DNA from: Stella humosa
GTDB taxonomy: Bacteria > Pseudomonadota > Alphaproteobacteria > ATCC43930 > Allostellaceae
Assembly: GCF_006738645.1 (NCBI RefSeq)
Contig: NZ_AP019700.1
Span: 5,762,351 to 5,826,350, forward strand
DNA: 64,000 bases
Direction: 5' to 3'
Position numbers and translations under genes: made by a program. Each line of letters starts with the position of its first letter. The first letter of the stretch is position 1. The notes under the pieces are model-generated. The model saw only the letters and a list, made by a program, of their open reading frames with translations, did not search any database and was not told the DNA's origin. Below are positions 33,549 to 42,821 of the stretch, one piece after another.

Positions 33549-34544
33549 ATGGCCGATGAGCCGCCAGATCCGATTCCGGACCAGATGTTCGAGGCGGCTG
33601 CGACCTGGCTCGTCCGCCTGCGCGAGCCGTTGGCCACGCCGCAGGATCGCGCGGACTTTGCGGGCTGGCTGGCGGCCGACGCGCGCCACCCGGCGGCGAT
33701 GGATCGGGCCGCCCGCCTGTGGGGCAGGCTGGCGGAGCCGGCCATGGCACTGGCGGCCGCTAGCCGGCCGGCCGCCAACCCCGGCCAGCGCACGATCCGC
33801 CGTCCCGGCTGGCGCCCCGGCTGGCGCCATGCGGGCACATGGGCCGCCGCCGCGGCCCTGCTGCTGGCGGTCGCCATCGGCGTCGTCCAGGGGCCGGCGC
33901 TCTATGACGACCTGCGCGCCGACCATCGCACCCCGGTGGGCGAGCGGCGGACGGTGGAACTGGCGGATGGCAGCCGCCTGACCCTGAATACCGGCACGGC
34001 CCTGGCGATCGATCTGGCAGGCGACGGGCGGCGGGTGCGCCTTTTCCGCGGCGAGGCCTTCTTCGACGTCGCCGCCGACCCCGACCGGCCGTTCCTCGTC
34101 GACACCGCGGCAGGCTCCGTGCGGGTCGTCGGCACCCGCTTCAACGTCCGCCTGGATGGCGCGCGAGCCGTCGTCGCCGTGGAGGAGGGCCGGGTCGTCG
34201 CCCGCGGCGCCGGGCCGGACGGGGCGGAGGTGGCGCTCGCCCGCGGGCAGCAGGTGCTGCTGTCGGCCGATGCGCCGCCGGTCGCCGCGCCGCTCGATGG
34301 CGAGCAGGCCGGCGAATGGCGCTCCGGCCGCCTGGTCTTCTTCCGCACGCCGCTGGCCGAGGTGACGGCCGAGCTGGAGCGCTATCGCGGCGGGCGCATC
34401 GTGCCCCTGGGCAATCGCCTGCGTGCCCTGCGGGTGACGGGTGCCTTCGATACCGGCCGCCCCGACGCCGCCCTGGACGTCATCGCCGCCACGCTGGCGG
34501 TGGACCTGACCCGCCTGCCGTTCGGAATCGTCCTGCTGCGCTGA
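33549..34544 (+). CDS. FecR-family anti-sigma factor / transmembrane signal transducer
   Basis: A 331-residue inner-membrane protein. The cytoplasmic N-terminus has the DUF4880 sigma-binding module (ATWLVRLREPL, DFAGWLAADARHPAAMDR). One membrane helix lies near residues 96-116 (TWAAAAALLLAVAIGVV). The periplasmic FecR domain follows (RTVELADGSRLTLNTGTALAID, RLFRGEAFFDVAADPDRPF) and a C-terminal STN-like portion contacts the receptor. It would pass the signal from the downstream TonB receptor to the sigma factor. The gap from the sigma gene is 84 bp. Confidence 0.95.
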   Translation: MADEPPDPIPDQMFEAAATWLVRLREPLATPQDRADFAGWLAADARHPAAMDRAARLWGRLAEPAMALAAASRPAANPGQRTIRRPGWRPGWRHAGTWAAAAALLLAVAIGVVQGPALYDDLRADHRTPVGERRTVELADGSRLTLNTGTALAIDLAGDGRRVRLFRGEAFFDVAADPDRPFLVDTAAGSVRVVGTRFNVRLDGARAVVAVEEGRVVARGAGPDGAEVALARGQQVLLSADAPPVAAPLDGEQAGEWRSGRLVFFRTPLAEVTAELERYRGGRIVPLGNRLRALRVTGAFDTGRPDAALDVIAATLAVDLTRLPFGIVLLR

Positions 34545-34656
34545 GGAAATCCGCCGGGCGGCATGGGGGAACCAGCCCCGCCCGTTCGTCTCCAGATTCA
34601 TGCGAACGCCTCGCAACAGCATCGGCGTCCGCATCCTGGAGCGACGGAGGGGGACG

Positions 34657-37056
34657 ATGAAGAGATGGATCGCGGGCCGGCCGGCCCGATGGGCGATGGC
34701 GATATCCGCCCTGGCCGGCATGGCGGCCCTGCCGGCCGACGCGGCCGACGACCGGAAGGGCGTGCCCCGCCAGGCGGCGGGCGCGGTGCAGACCGCCCAG
34801 GCGGCGCCTACCTTCCGCTTCGCCATCCCGGCCCAGCCCCTGCCGCGGGCGATCGCGGCCCTCTCGGCCCAGACCGGCATCCAGGTGCTCTACACCGCCG
34901 AGCAGCCCTTCGCGGCGACGGCGCGCGCGGTCGAGGGCACCTACACCCCGGCCGAGGCGCTGGGGCTGATGCTGCGCGGCACTGGCCTCGGCTATCGCTT
35001 CCTGCGCGCCGATGCCGTGACGCTGGAGCCGCTGCCGGCCGCCACGCCGGGCGTGGTGTCGCTGCCCGGGGTGAGCGTCGAGGGGCGGGATTCCGCCGCC
35101 TACCGCGTCCGGTCGGCCACCACCGCCACCAAGACCGACACGCCGATCGCCAAGGTGCCGGCCAGCGTCCAGGTGGTGCCGCGCGCGGTGCTCGACGACC
35201 AGCAGGTCCTGCGCATCGACGAGGCGCTGCGCAACGTGCCGGGCACGGTCTTCGTCGATGGCGGCGAGGGCAAGTCCATCTTCTCGCGGGGCTTTGCCGC
35301 GTCGGTGTACCGGGACGGCGCGCTGCGCACCGAGTTCACCGACGGCGACAGCTCGGCGACCGACCTCGACGCCTACAATGTCGAGCGCATCGAGGTTCTG
35401 AAGGGGCCGGCCTCCGTGCTCTACGGGCGCGGCAACCCGGGTGGTGCCGTCAACATCGTCACCAAGCGGCCGCTGACCACGCCCGCCTATGAGGGGCGTC
35501 TCGTCGTCGGCAGCAACAATCTGATGCGCCAGCAGATCGACCTGACGGGCGCGCTCGACCCGGCCCGGCACTTCGCCTACCGCCTCAATGCCGTGCATGA
35601 GACGGCCGACAGCTTCCGCGACGAGGTGACCTCGCGGAAGGTCGCCGTGTCGCCGGCCTTCCAGTGGTCCCCCCATGGCGGCACCACGGTCGTGCTCGAC
35701 GGCGAGATCGTGAACATGCGGCAGACGCCCGACGTCGGCATCCCGCGCCAGGGCAACGGGCCGCTGGCCGGCGTGCCCATCGACCGTTTCCTGGGCGAGC
35801 CGACCGATCGCTTCCGCAATCGCAAGGAGCAGGCGCGCCTCAGCCTCGACCATGATTTCAACGGCGCCACCAACCTGCGCACCTCGGTCCTCTATTCGAA
35901 CACGCGCAACGACGACTGGTACACCCGGGGTGCCGCGGTGCAGGCCGACGGCCGCACGCTCAATCGCACGATCATCGACAGCGGCTTCGAGTTCGAGGAT
36001 CTCGGCTGGCAGGCCGACCTGACCCACAAGGTCGTCATCGCCGGCATGGAGCACACCTTCCTGGTCGGTGCCGAACTGGCCAAGCGCAAGACCGTCTCGA
36101 TCTTCGATTCCGCCGCCGCCGCGCCGATCGACATCTTCCAGCCGGTCTATGGCAACACCGCCCCCACCGCCGCCTTCTCGCGCTTCCGCCAGGAGACGGA
36201 TCGCTGGCAGGCCGGCCTCTACGTCCAGGACCAGATCGAGTTGATGCGCGGGCTGACCCTGGTGCTGGGAGGGCGCTTCGACCATGTCGACCAGAAGCGG
36301 ACCAGCCCCGGCGCCCCCCTGCCCAAGAAGGAGGACCAGGCGTTCAGCCCGCGCGCGGGCATCGTCTGGCAGCCGATCGAGCCGGTGTCGCTCTATGCCA
36401 CCTACGCCCGCTCCTTCACCCCGGTGAACGCCTTCCCGCTCAGTGCCGGCGGCCAGATCCTGGAGGCCGAGAAGGCCGACCTCTACGAGGCCGGCATCAA
36501 GCTCGACCTGCTGGGCGGCCGCCTCAGCGGCACGCTGGCCGGCTACCAGATCAAGCGCTCGAACGTGAACACGCCCGACCTCGAGAACCCGGGCTTCCAG
36601 GTGTCGGAGGGCGAGCAGGAGAGCAAGGGCGTCGAAGTCTCCCTCTCGGGCGAGGTGCTGCCGGGCTGGAAGGTGATCGCGGGCTACGCCTACACCGATG
36701 CCCGGATCACGGCCGCCGCCAACAACACGAAGGGCAAGCGGCCGGCCGGCATCCCCGAGCATACCGCCAGCCTGTGGTCGACCTACGAGCTGCAGGCCGG
36801 GCCGCTGGCCGGCCTCGGCTTCGGCGGTGGGGCCGTCTATGTCGACGACCGCTTCGGCACCTCGGCCAACGACTTCACGGTGGGCGGCTACACCCGGGTC
36901 GATGCCGCCGTCTACTATCGCGGCGAGGGCTACACGCTGCGGCTCAACGTCAACAACCTGTTCGACCGGGAATATTACCTCAACCCGACGCGCACGCCGT
37001 TCCTGCTGCCCGGCGCGCCGCGCTCGTTCCTGCTGTCGCTCCAAGCCAACTTCTGA
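34657..37056 (+). CDS. TonB-dependent siderophore receptor with N-terminal signalling (STN) domain
   Basis: A 799-residue outer-membrane receptor (FpvA/FecA type). The signal peptide is residues 1-30. The STN domain spans about 52-125 (FAIPAQPLPRAIAALSAQTG ... YTPAEALGLMLRGTGL), for talking to FecR. The plug spans about 160-275 (VPASVQVVPRAVLDDQQ, RGFAASVYRDG, VERIEVLKGPASVLYGRG). A 22-strand barrel ends in the terminal Phe needed for Bam insertion. GGAGGGGG precedes ATG 34657; an upstream in-frame ATG would add 19 non-homologous residues. GGAAAT right after the fecR stop may be an ECF promoter element. The ligand is probably a ferric siderophore. Confidence 0.95.
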   Translation: MKRWIAGRPARWAMAISALAGMAALPADAADDRKGVPRQAAGAVQTAQAAPTFRFAIPAQPLPRAIAALSAQTGIQVLYTAEQPFAATARAVEGTYTPAEALGLMLRGTGLGYRFLRADAVTLEPLPAATPGVVSLPGVSVEGRDSAAYRVRSATTATKTDTPIAKVPASVQVVPRAVLDDQQVLRIDEALRNVPGTVFVDGGEGKSIFSRGFAASVYRDGALRTEFTDGDSSATDLDAYNVERIEVLKGPASVLYGRGNPGGAVNIVTKRPLTTPAYEGRLVVGSNNLMRQQIDLTGALDPARHFAYRLNAVHETADSFRDEVTSRKVAVSPAFQWSPHGGTTVVLDGEIVNMRQTPDVGIPRQGNGPLAGVPIDRFLGEPTDRFRNRKEQARLSLDHDFNGATNLRTSVLYSNTRNDDWYTRGAAVQADGRTLNRTIIDSGFEFEDLGWQADLTHKVVIAGMEHTFLVGAELAKRKTVSIFDSAAAAPIDIFQPVYGNTAPTAAFSRFRQETDRWQAGLYVQDQIELMRGLTLVLGGRFDHVDQKRTSPGAPLPKKEDQAFSPRAGIVWQPIEPVSLYATYARSFTPVNAFPLSAGGQILEAEKADLYEAGIKLDLLGGRLSGTLAGYQIKRSNVNTPDLENPGFQVSEGEQESKGVEVSLSGEVLPGWKVIAGYAYTDARITAAANNTKGKRPAGIPEHTASLWSTYELQAGPLAGLGFGGGAVYVDDRFGTSANDFTVGGYTRVDAAVYYRGEGYTLRLNVNNLFDREYYLNPTRTPFLLPGAPRSFLLSLQANF

Positions 37057-38243
37057 TGGCGGCGACGGCCCCCGGGCGCGGCCGCCTCCGGCGGGCCGTC
37101 GCCCTCGTCCATCGCTGGCTGGGGCTGGCGCTGGGCGTCCTCGTCGCCTTCGTCGGGCTGACCGGCAGCCTGATCGTCTTCCAGCCAGAGATCGACCGCT
37201 GGCTGGCGCCGGCACTCCACCGGGTGGAGCCGGGGGCGCCCGTCTCCCTCGATCAGATGCTGGCGACCGCGACCGCGGCCCATCCCGGCGGGCCGCCCGG
37301 CTTCGTCAACCTGCGCTTGCCACGCGAGCCGGGGCAGGCCGCTTCGGTGCTGATGAAGGACCGCTTCGGGCCCGGGTCGCAGCCCTTCCAGGAGGCCTTC
37401 GTCGATCCCGGCAGCGCTCGCCTGCTGGGGGTGCGGGCGCCGGAAGACAGGCTGGTGGGTTTCCTCATCGGCCTGCACGCCCACCTGCTGGTGGGCGACC
37501 ATTCCTGGGGCGAGACGGCGGTGGGATTCCTCGGGATCGCGCTGATCCTCTTCTGCGCGTCGGGGCTCTACATGTGGTGGCCGCGCCGCGGCGGCCTGCG
37601 CGGCGCGGTCACGGTGCGCGCCGGCCAGGGCAGCTACTGGTTCAACTACGACCTGCACAAGCTGGCCGGCGCGCTGATGGTGGTGCCGTTGCTGGCCTCC
37701 GGGCTGACCGGGTTGGTCCTGGTCTTTCCCGGCTACGTGCGGCCACCCCTGAAGGCGGTGATGGATACCCCGCCGCCGCCCCGCGCGCCGCGTTCGGAAG
37801 CCGTCGCGGGCGTGTCGCCCATCGCCGTCGACCACGCCGTCGCCATCGCCCTGGCAACCTTGCCGGATGCCGTCCCGACGATGGTGCAGGTGCCGCAGGG
37901 ACCGGCCGCCAACGGCACGATCCAGGTGCGCCTGCGCCGGCCCGACGACCGCCGGCAGCACTATGCCGACGGGGGTGCCGTCGTGCATGTCGACCGCTTC
38001 TCGGGCGCGGTGCGGGCTGTCTTTCGCAGCGAGGAGCGGCCGGTCGGCGGCCGGCTGCTGCATGAATGGATATTGCCGACCCACACGGGCGAGATCGCCG
38101 GCCTGGCCGGCCGCGTCCTGATGTGCCTGGCCGGCCTGGCGCCGGCCCTGCTGTTCGGCACCGGCCTCTTCCTGTGGCTGCGGCGCCGGCGGGCCCGGCG
38201 CCAGCGGCGGTCGGCGCGGATGGCGGGTGCCGTCCGCGCCTGA
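37056..38243 (+). CDS. PepSY-associated inner-membrane protein (siderophore-linked ferric reductase type)
   Basis: A 395-residue protein with four or five membrane helices. HRWLGLALGVLVAFVGLTGS (residues about 19-38) and DLHKLAGALMVVPLLASGLTG are the His-containing helices typical of PepSY-TM proteins, which occur next to TonB receptors (FpvG/PiuB-like) and are thought to reduce iron from siderophores in the periplasm. LIGLHAHLLVGD and LLHEWILPTHTGE add further haem- or metal-type histidines. ATG overlaps the receptor stop by one base (TGATG), so the two are translated together. Confidence 0.9.
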   Translation: MAATAPGRGRLRRAVALVHRWLGLALGVLVAFVGLTGSLIVFQPEIDRWLAPALHRVEPGAPVSLDQMLATATAAHPGGPPGFVNLRLPREPGQAASVLMKDRFGPGSQPFQEAFVDPGSARLLGVRAPEDRLVGFLIGLHAHLLVGDHSWGETAVGFLGIALILFCASGLYMWWPRRGGLRGAVTVRAGQGSYWFNYDLHKLAGALMVVPLLASGLTGLVLVFPGYVRPPLKAVMDTPPPPRAPRSEAVAGVSPIAVDHAVAIALATLPDAVPTMVQVPQGPAANGTIQVRLRRPDDRRQHYADGGAVVHVDRFSGAVRAVFRSEERPVGGRLLHEWILPTHTGEIAGLAGRVLMCLAGLAPALLFGTGLFLWLRRRRARRQRRSARMAGAVRA

Positions 38244-38247
38244 CGGC

Positions 38248-39678
38248 CTACTCCGTGCCGGCGGCCAGCGGCGGCAGCCGCTCGTGCCAGCGGGTCTCCT
38301 GCTGGTAGGCATGGCCCATGCGCAGCAGCGTCGCCTCGTCGAAGGCGCGGCCCACGAGCTGGAGGCCGATCGGCAGGCCGTTCGACGAGAAGCCGCCGGG
38401 GAAGGCCAGCGCCGGCAGGCCCAGATAGTTGATCGGCCGGGTGTTGCGGGCGACGGCGGCTGCCGCGCGCGAGCCGTCCGGGTTACTGTGCGCGTCGGTG
38501 GCGGCCAGCGTCGGCACCGGGGTTGCCAGCACGGGCGTCAGCATCGCGTCGGCCTTGTCGAAGACCGCGGCGTTGAAGGCGGCCAGGATGGTCGAGCGCA
38601 GGTTGAGCGCCTCCAGGTAGCGCGTCGCCGGGTAGTAGAGGCCGGGCTCGATGCGCGAGCGCACGGCCTGGCTGTACTCGCCCGGGCGCTTGCGCAGCCA
38701 GGGACCGTGGATGGCGGCGGCCTCGACGGCGATGACGGCGTGGATCGCCGCCAGCATCTGGTCGTGGTCGGGCACCGCCACCTCGACCAGGCGGGCGCCC
38801 ATGCGCTCGAATAGCTGGGTCGCCGCCTCGTAGGCCGCCAGCACGTCGGCATGGAGGTTGTCGAGATAGTGGCTGGTCGGCACCGCGATCGTCAGCCCGG
38901 CGACGCCGGACCCGATGCCGGCCTCGTAGTCGGGCACCGGCAGGGTGCTGGCGGTCGGGTCGCGCGGGTCGGCCCCGGCGATGATGCCCAGCAGGCGGGC
39001 GCAGTCGCGCGCCGAGCGGGCGAGCGGGCCGACATTGTCCATCGAGAAGCTGAGCGGCATGGCGCCGTAGCGGCTGACGCGGGTCTGCGTCGGCTTGATG
39101 CCGGTGACGCCGCAGAAGGCGGCCGGCAGGCGGATCGAGCCGCCGGTGTCCGAGCCCAGCGCGCCGTAGAACAGGCGGGCGGCGACGCCGGCACCCGAGC
39201 CCGAAGACGACCCGCCGGGGACATGGTCGACGTTCCAGGGGTTGCGGCAATGGCCGAAGTGATAGTTGTGGCCCGTCCCGCCCATGGCGAACTCGGCCAT
39301 GTTGAGCGTGCCGAGGTTGAGCGCGCCCGCCGCCGACAGGCGATCGAGTGCGGTCGCCGTGGTGTCGGCCACCCAGTTGCGGCGGATCTGCGAGCCGCAG
39401 GTCACGACCCGGCCGGCGCGGTAGTACATGTCCTTGTGGGCCAGCGGCACGCCATGCAGCGGCCCCAGCCGGTCGCCGCGGGCGATCGCCGCGTCGGCCT
39501 GGGCCGCGGCCGCCAGCGCCTCGTCGCCGTCGATGCGGATATAGAGGTTGAGGGGCGATTGCAGTCGGTCGGCCGCTTCCAGGCAGGCGCGGGTGACCTC
39601 GACCGAGGATACCTGGCGGCCGGCGATGGCCTCGGCCACGCCGACCAGGTCGAGATGCAGCGGGTTGGTGTCGCTCAC
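38248..39678 (-). CDS. Amidase-signature family enzyme (AtzE/GatA-like)
   Basis: A 476-residue amidase. The catalytic Ser-cisSer-Lys triad is readable: Lys in LAHKDMYY, the cis-Ser in GGSSSGSG and the nucleophile in GSDTGGSIRLPA. The family fold is complete, with a normal C-terminus. Its ATG overlaps the stop of the small DUF4089 gene (ATGA). That pairing is the AtzG-AtzE/GatC-GatA type, where the small partner stabilises the amidase. AtzE hydrolyses 1-carboxybiuret; no other atz genes are here, so the substrate is open. Confidence 0.92.
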   Translation of the reverse strand: MSDTNPLHLDLVGVAEAIAGRQVSSVEVTRACLEAADRLQSPLNLYIRIDGDEALAAAAQADAAIARGDRLGPLHGVPLAHKDMYYRAGRVVTCGSQIRRNWVADTTATALDRLSAAGALNLGTLNMAEFAMGGTGHNYHFGHCRNPWNVDHVPGGSSSGSGAGVAARLFYGALGSDTGGSIRLPAAFCGVTGIKPTQTRVSRYGAMPLSFSMDNVGPLARSARDCARLLGIIAGADPRDPTASTLPVPDYEAGIGSGVAGLTIAVPTSHYLDNLHADVLAAYEAATQLFERMGARLVEVAVPDHDQMLAAIHAVIAVEAAAIHGPWLRKRPGEYSQAVRSRIEPGLYYPATRYLEALNLRSTILAAFNAAVFDKADAMLTPVLATPVPTLAATDAHSNPDGSRAAAAVARNTRPINYLGLPALAFPGGFSSNGLPIGLQLVGRAFDEATLLRMGHAYQQETRWHERLPPLAAGTE

Positions 39679-39890
39679 GAGGCGGCTCCCGCGGTGCGGG
39701 GGGCCAGCGCCAGCAGGAACTGCGCCGGCTCGGCCTCGAACGGCAGGGCCAGTGCGGCCTCGCGGATGATGCGGTTGAAGGGGGCGATGGTCAGCGCCAC
39801 CATGGTCGCGTCCTCCGGGTCGATCTTCACGCCCTGGGCGCTGCGCGCGACATCGCGCACGTAGTCCTCCGTCAGCGGATCCTTGCTCAT
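39675..39890 (-). CDS. DUF4089 / AtzG-like small amidase partner
   Basis: A 71-residue helical protein (LTEDYVRDVARSAQGVKIDP, then APFNRIIREAALALPF). Size, composition and position directly before an amidase-signature gene match DUF4089/AtzG, a structural relative of GatC that wraps around its amidase. ATG at 39890 is chosen; a longer frame to 39926 adds 12 residues without support. The stop/start overlap with the amidase implies stoichiometric synthesis. Confidence 0.85.
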   Translation of the reverse strand: MSKDPLTEDYVRDVARSAQGVKIDPEDATMVALTIAPFNRIIREAALALPFEAEPAQFLLALAPRTAGAAS

Positions 39891-39976
39891 CCCCCGTACC
39901 CCCGATTTCGATGTCCCCGAGCCCAACCGGATAGCATGCCGGGCCGCATCCGGGCCAGGGGCGCCATAAGCCCGGC

Positions 39977-41935
39977 CTATGCCGGCGGCAATCCCCGGAT
40001 CGCGTCCCAGGCGTCGTTCACGGCATCGCCGATGCGCCCGCCCCGCCGGGCGTCGCCGATGACGGCGTGGGGCACGCCGGCGGCCGCCATCGCCGTGGCC
40101 AGTCCGTCGGCCGGGCGCCGGCCCTGGGCCAGCAGGACCTGGCCGCAGGCGATTCTGCGGCGGGCGCCGCCCGGCCCTTCCAGCAGCGCCTGGTCGCCCT
40201 CGACGCGGGCCAGCCGGGTCTCTGCCAGCAATTCGATGCGCGGATGCGCGTGCAGCCGTTGCAGCAGCGTGCGGCGATAGACCAGCTCGGCGCTGCGGGC
40301 GAGCTGGCGGGCGGTCGACCGGGTGACGAGATGGACCGTCCAGCCCTCGGCGGCCGCCAGTTCGGCCGTCTCGCAGCCGGTCTCGCCGCCGCCATAGACC
40401 AGGATCGGTCCGGGCCCCAGCGGCCGGTCACCCGCCAGCACGTCATAGGCCGGCACCACGATGCCGCCCGGGGCCACCTCGCCATCACGCTCCAGCGATC
40501 CGGTCGCGACCAGCACGAAGGCCGGGTCGTGGGCCAGGATGCCGGCCGCGTCCGCAGGGGTGCCGCATTGCACGTCCACCCCGGTCTCGGCCAGGCGCCG
40601 GACCAGATGGTCGCGATACCACAGCAGCTTGTCCTTGAAGGGCGGCCTGGCCGAGACGTCGATGCCGCCACCCAGGCGGACGCTGGCCTCCAGCAGCGTC
40701 ACCCGCCAGCCGGCCTCGGCCAGCAGGACGGCGCCTGCCATTCCACCAGGGCCACCGCCGGCGACCACTGCGCGCGGCCGATTGGTCCGGATCGCTGGCC
40801 CGTCGAGTTGGTCGCGGCCCACGGCCGGGTTCTCCGCACAGCCGATGCCGCCATGCTGGCCCAGGCGCTGGATGCACCAGTTGCAGGAGGTACAGGGACG
40901 GATGGCGGCAACGCGGCCCGCCGCGGCCTTGCGCGGCCAGTCCGGGTCGGCCAGCAGGGCTCGGCCGAGGGCGATCAGGTCGGCGCTGCCCTCGGCGATC
41001 GCGGCCTCGGCCATCGCCGGGCTGCGGATGACGCCGACGCCGATCACGGGGGCAGCACCGGCCAGCGCCCGTCGGATGCGCCGTGCATGGCCAAGCCGCC
41101 AGCCCTCGGCCGTGGCGATCGGGTCGACGTTGGTGTCGAGCCGCTCGGCGATGCCGGTCGAGACATGGATGGCGTCCGCCCCGGCCGCGACCAGGGCGCA
41201 GGCGGCCGCGGCGGCCTCGTCCGGGTCGATGCCGCCCGGCACGAACTCCTCGGCCGACAGGCGATAGACCAGCGGCCGGTCGCCGATCGCGGCCTTCACC
41301 CGGCGCACGACGGCGGACGGGAAGGCGAGGCGCCGTTGGGCATCGCCCCCCCAGCGGTCGTCCCGCCGGTTGGTCCAGGGCGACAGGAACTGCCCCAGCA
41401 GGTAGCCATGGGCGCCATGCAACTCGATCGCGGCATAGCCCGCCGCGACGGCGCGGGCGGCGGCATCGGCGAACTGCCCGACCAGCGCCTCCACCTCCGC
41501 GTCGTCCAGCGCGCGGGGCGTGGTCCGGAACATCCAGCTTTCATGGGCCGAGGGTGCCACCGGCTGGCGCCCGTCCAGGAAGCGCGGGCTGGTCTGGCGG
41601 CCGGCATGGTGCAACTGCAGGCAGGCGACGGCCCCCTGGTCGGCGATGGCGGCGGCCAAGCGTGCATGGCCCGCCACCAGCCGGTCCTCGTCGAGCGCTA
41701 GCTGGATGCTGCTGCCGCGGCCGTGCCGCTGCTCGACGCAGGCGTACTCGACCGTGACCATCCCGGCCCCGCCCGCCGCCCGCCGGCGATAGTGGGCAAC
41801 CAGGGCCTCGGTCACGGCGCCCGAGGGGTCGGCGAGATTGGTCTCCATCGCCGCCATGACGACGCGATTCGCCAAGGTCAGCCGACCCAGCCGGACGGGG
41901 GAAAAGAGCAGGGGAAAGGCCGTCATCCGGGACAT
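39977..41935 (-). CDS. FMN/4Fe-4S/FAD ene-reductase (2,4-dienoyl-CoA reductase / trimethylamine dehydrogenase family)
   Basis: A 652-residue multidomain flavoenzyme. Residues 1-340 are an Old-Yellow-Enzyme barrel (LFSPVRLGRLTLANRVVMAAM; IELHGAHGYLLGQFLSPWTNRRDDRWGG). CTSCNWC and a Cys about 12 residues on (GIGCAENP) bind a 4Fe-4S cluster. The C-terminal half has GGGPGGMAGAVLLAEAG (FAD) and YGGGETGCETAELAAAEG (NAD(P)H). This is the FadH layout. The substrate may be a dienoyl-CoA, an unsaturated ketone or an amine. Starts at 41935 and 41926 are both possible. Confidence 0.9.
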   Translation of the reverse strand: MSRMTAFPLLFSPVRLGRLTLANRVVMAAMETNLADPSGAVTEALVAHYRRRAAGGAGMVTVEYACVEQRHGRGSSIQLALDEDRLVAGHARLAAAIADQGAVACLQLHHAGRQTSPRFLDGRQPVAPSAHESWMFRTTPRALDDAEVEALVGQFADAAARAVAAGYAAIELHGAHGYLLGQFLSPWTNRRDDRWGGDAQRRLAFPSAVVRRVKAAIGDRPLVYRLSAEEFVPGGIDPDEAAAAACALVAAGADAIHVSTGIAERLDTNVDPIATAEGWRLGHARRIRRALAGAAPVIGVGVIRSPAMAEAAIAEGSADLIALGRALLADPDWPRKAAAGRVAAIRPCTSCNWCIQRLGQHGGIGCAENPAVGRDQLDGPAIRTNRPRAVVAGGGPGGMAGAVLLAEAGWRVTLLEASVRLGGGIDVSARPPFKDKLLWYRDHLVRRLAETGVDVQCGTPADAAGILAHDPAFVLVATGSLERDGEVAPGGIVVPAYDVLAGDRPLGPGPILVYGGGETGCETAELAAAEGWTVHLVTRSTARQLARSAELVYRRTLLQRLHAHPRIELLAETRLARVEGDQALLEGPGGARRRIACGQVLLAQGRRPADGLATAMAAAGVPHAVIGDARRGGRIGDAVNDAWDAIRGLPPA

Positions 41936-41957
41936 GATACCCGGTATGTTGATTTTG

Positions 41958-42774
41958 TCAGGCGGCCCTTTGGGGTGCCACATGCTCCGACAGGTCGCGG
42001 ATCGTCGGATGCGTGCCGCATAGCGGGCAGTCCGGGTCGCGCTTGGCCCGAATGCGCCGGACCGATGCCGCCAGCGCGTCGTAGAGCAGCAGCGTGCCGG
42101 CCAAGCTGTCGCCCAGGCCCAGGATCTCCTTCAGCACCTCGGTCGCCTGCATGGTGCCGACGACGCCCGCGACCGCGCCGAAGATGCCGGCCTGCTCGCA
42201 GCGCGGCACCAGGTCGGCGGGCGGCGGCGCCCGGAAGAGGCAGCGATAGCAGGGCCGGCTCTCGCCCGGCTCGTGCGCCTTGTAGGTCGAGATCTGCCCC
42301 TCGAAGCGCAGCAGTGCCGCCGACACCAGGGGCACGCCACCGAAAAAGCAGGCGTCGTTCAGCAGGTAGCGGGCGGCGAAATTGTCGGTGCCGTCGACCA
42401 CCAGGTCGTGACCGGCGACCAGCGCCTCGACATTGGCCGCCGTCACCTTCTCGACCAGCGCCGTCACCCGCGCGTCGGGGTCGAGCCGGCGGATGGCGAT
42501 GGCCGCACTCTCGGCCTTGGGCTGGCCGATCGTCTCGGTCGAATGGATCACCTGCCGCTGCAGGTTCGACAGCTCGACCGTGTCGTGGTCGGCGACGGTG
42601 AGCTGGCCGATGCCGGCCGCGGCCAGGTAGAGGAGCACCGGTGCCCCAGGCCGCCCGCCCCACCACCAGCACGCGGGCCGCCAGCAGCTTCGCCTGCCCC
42701 TCCTCGCCGACCTCGTCCAGGATGACGTGGCGGGCGTAACGCTCCAACTGGGCGTCGGTCAGTTCGATGGTCAT
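41958..42774 (-). pseudogene. moeB: moeB/ThiF/HesA-family adenylyltransferase, apparently frameshifted
   Basis: The gene starts at ATG 42774 (MTIELTDAQLERYARHVIL) and reads correctly to ARVLVVG. It then loses frame and resumes in another frame as LLYLAAAGIGQLTVADHDTV, through NLQRQ and two CxxC zinc pairs (CYRC, CPLC) to the end. The glycine-rich ATP loop (expected GAGGLGAP) is exactly where it breaks. Two C-runs of four bases (42644-42647 and 42658-42661) each look one base short, which would restore a 272-residue protein. MoeB-type enzymes adenylate MoaD/ThiS-like carrier C-termini in molybdopterin or thiamine synthesis. Whether this is decay or homopolymer error cannot be told from sequence alone. 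Confidence 0.85.
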
Positions 42775-42821
42775 GATGGGCGCCAGCCTCGCACGGCGGC
42801 CGGCTGGCCGGCAACGCCGGG

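Noticed and set aside
34480-37215. A 911-codon minus-strand open frame
   Set aside because: It is antisense to the TonB receptor, whose signal peptide, STN, plug and barrel motifs are unmistakable.
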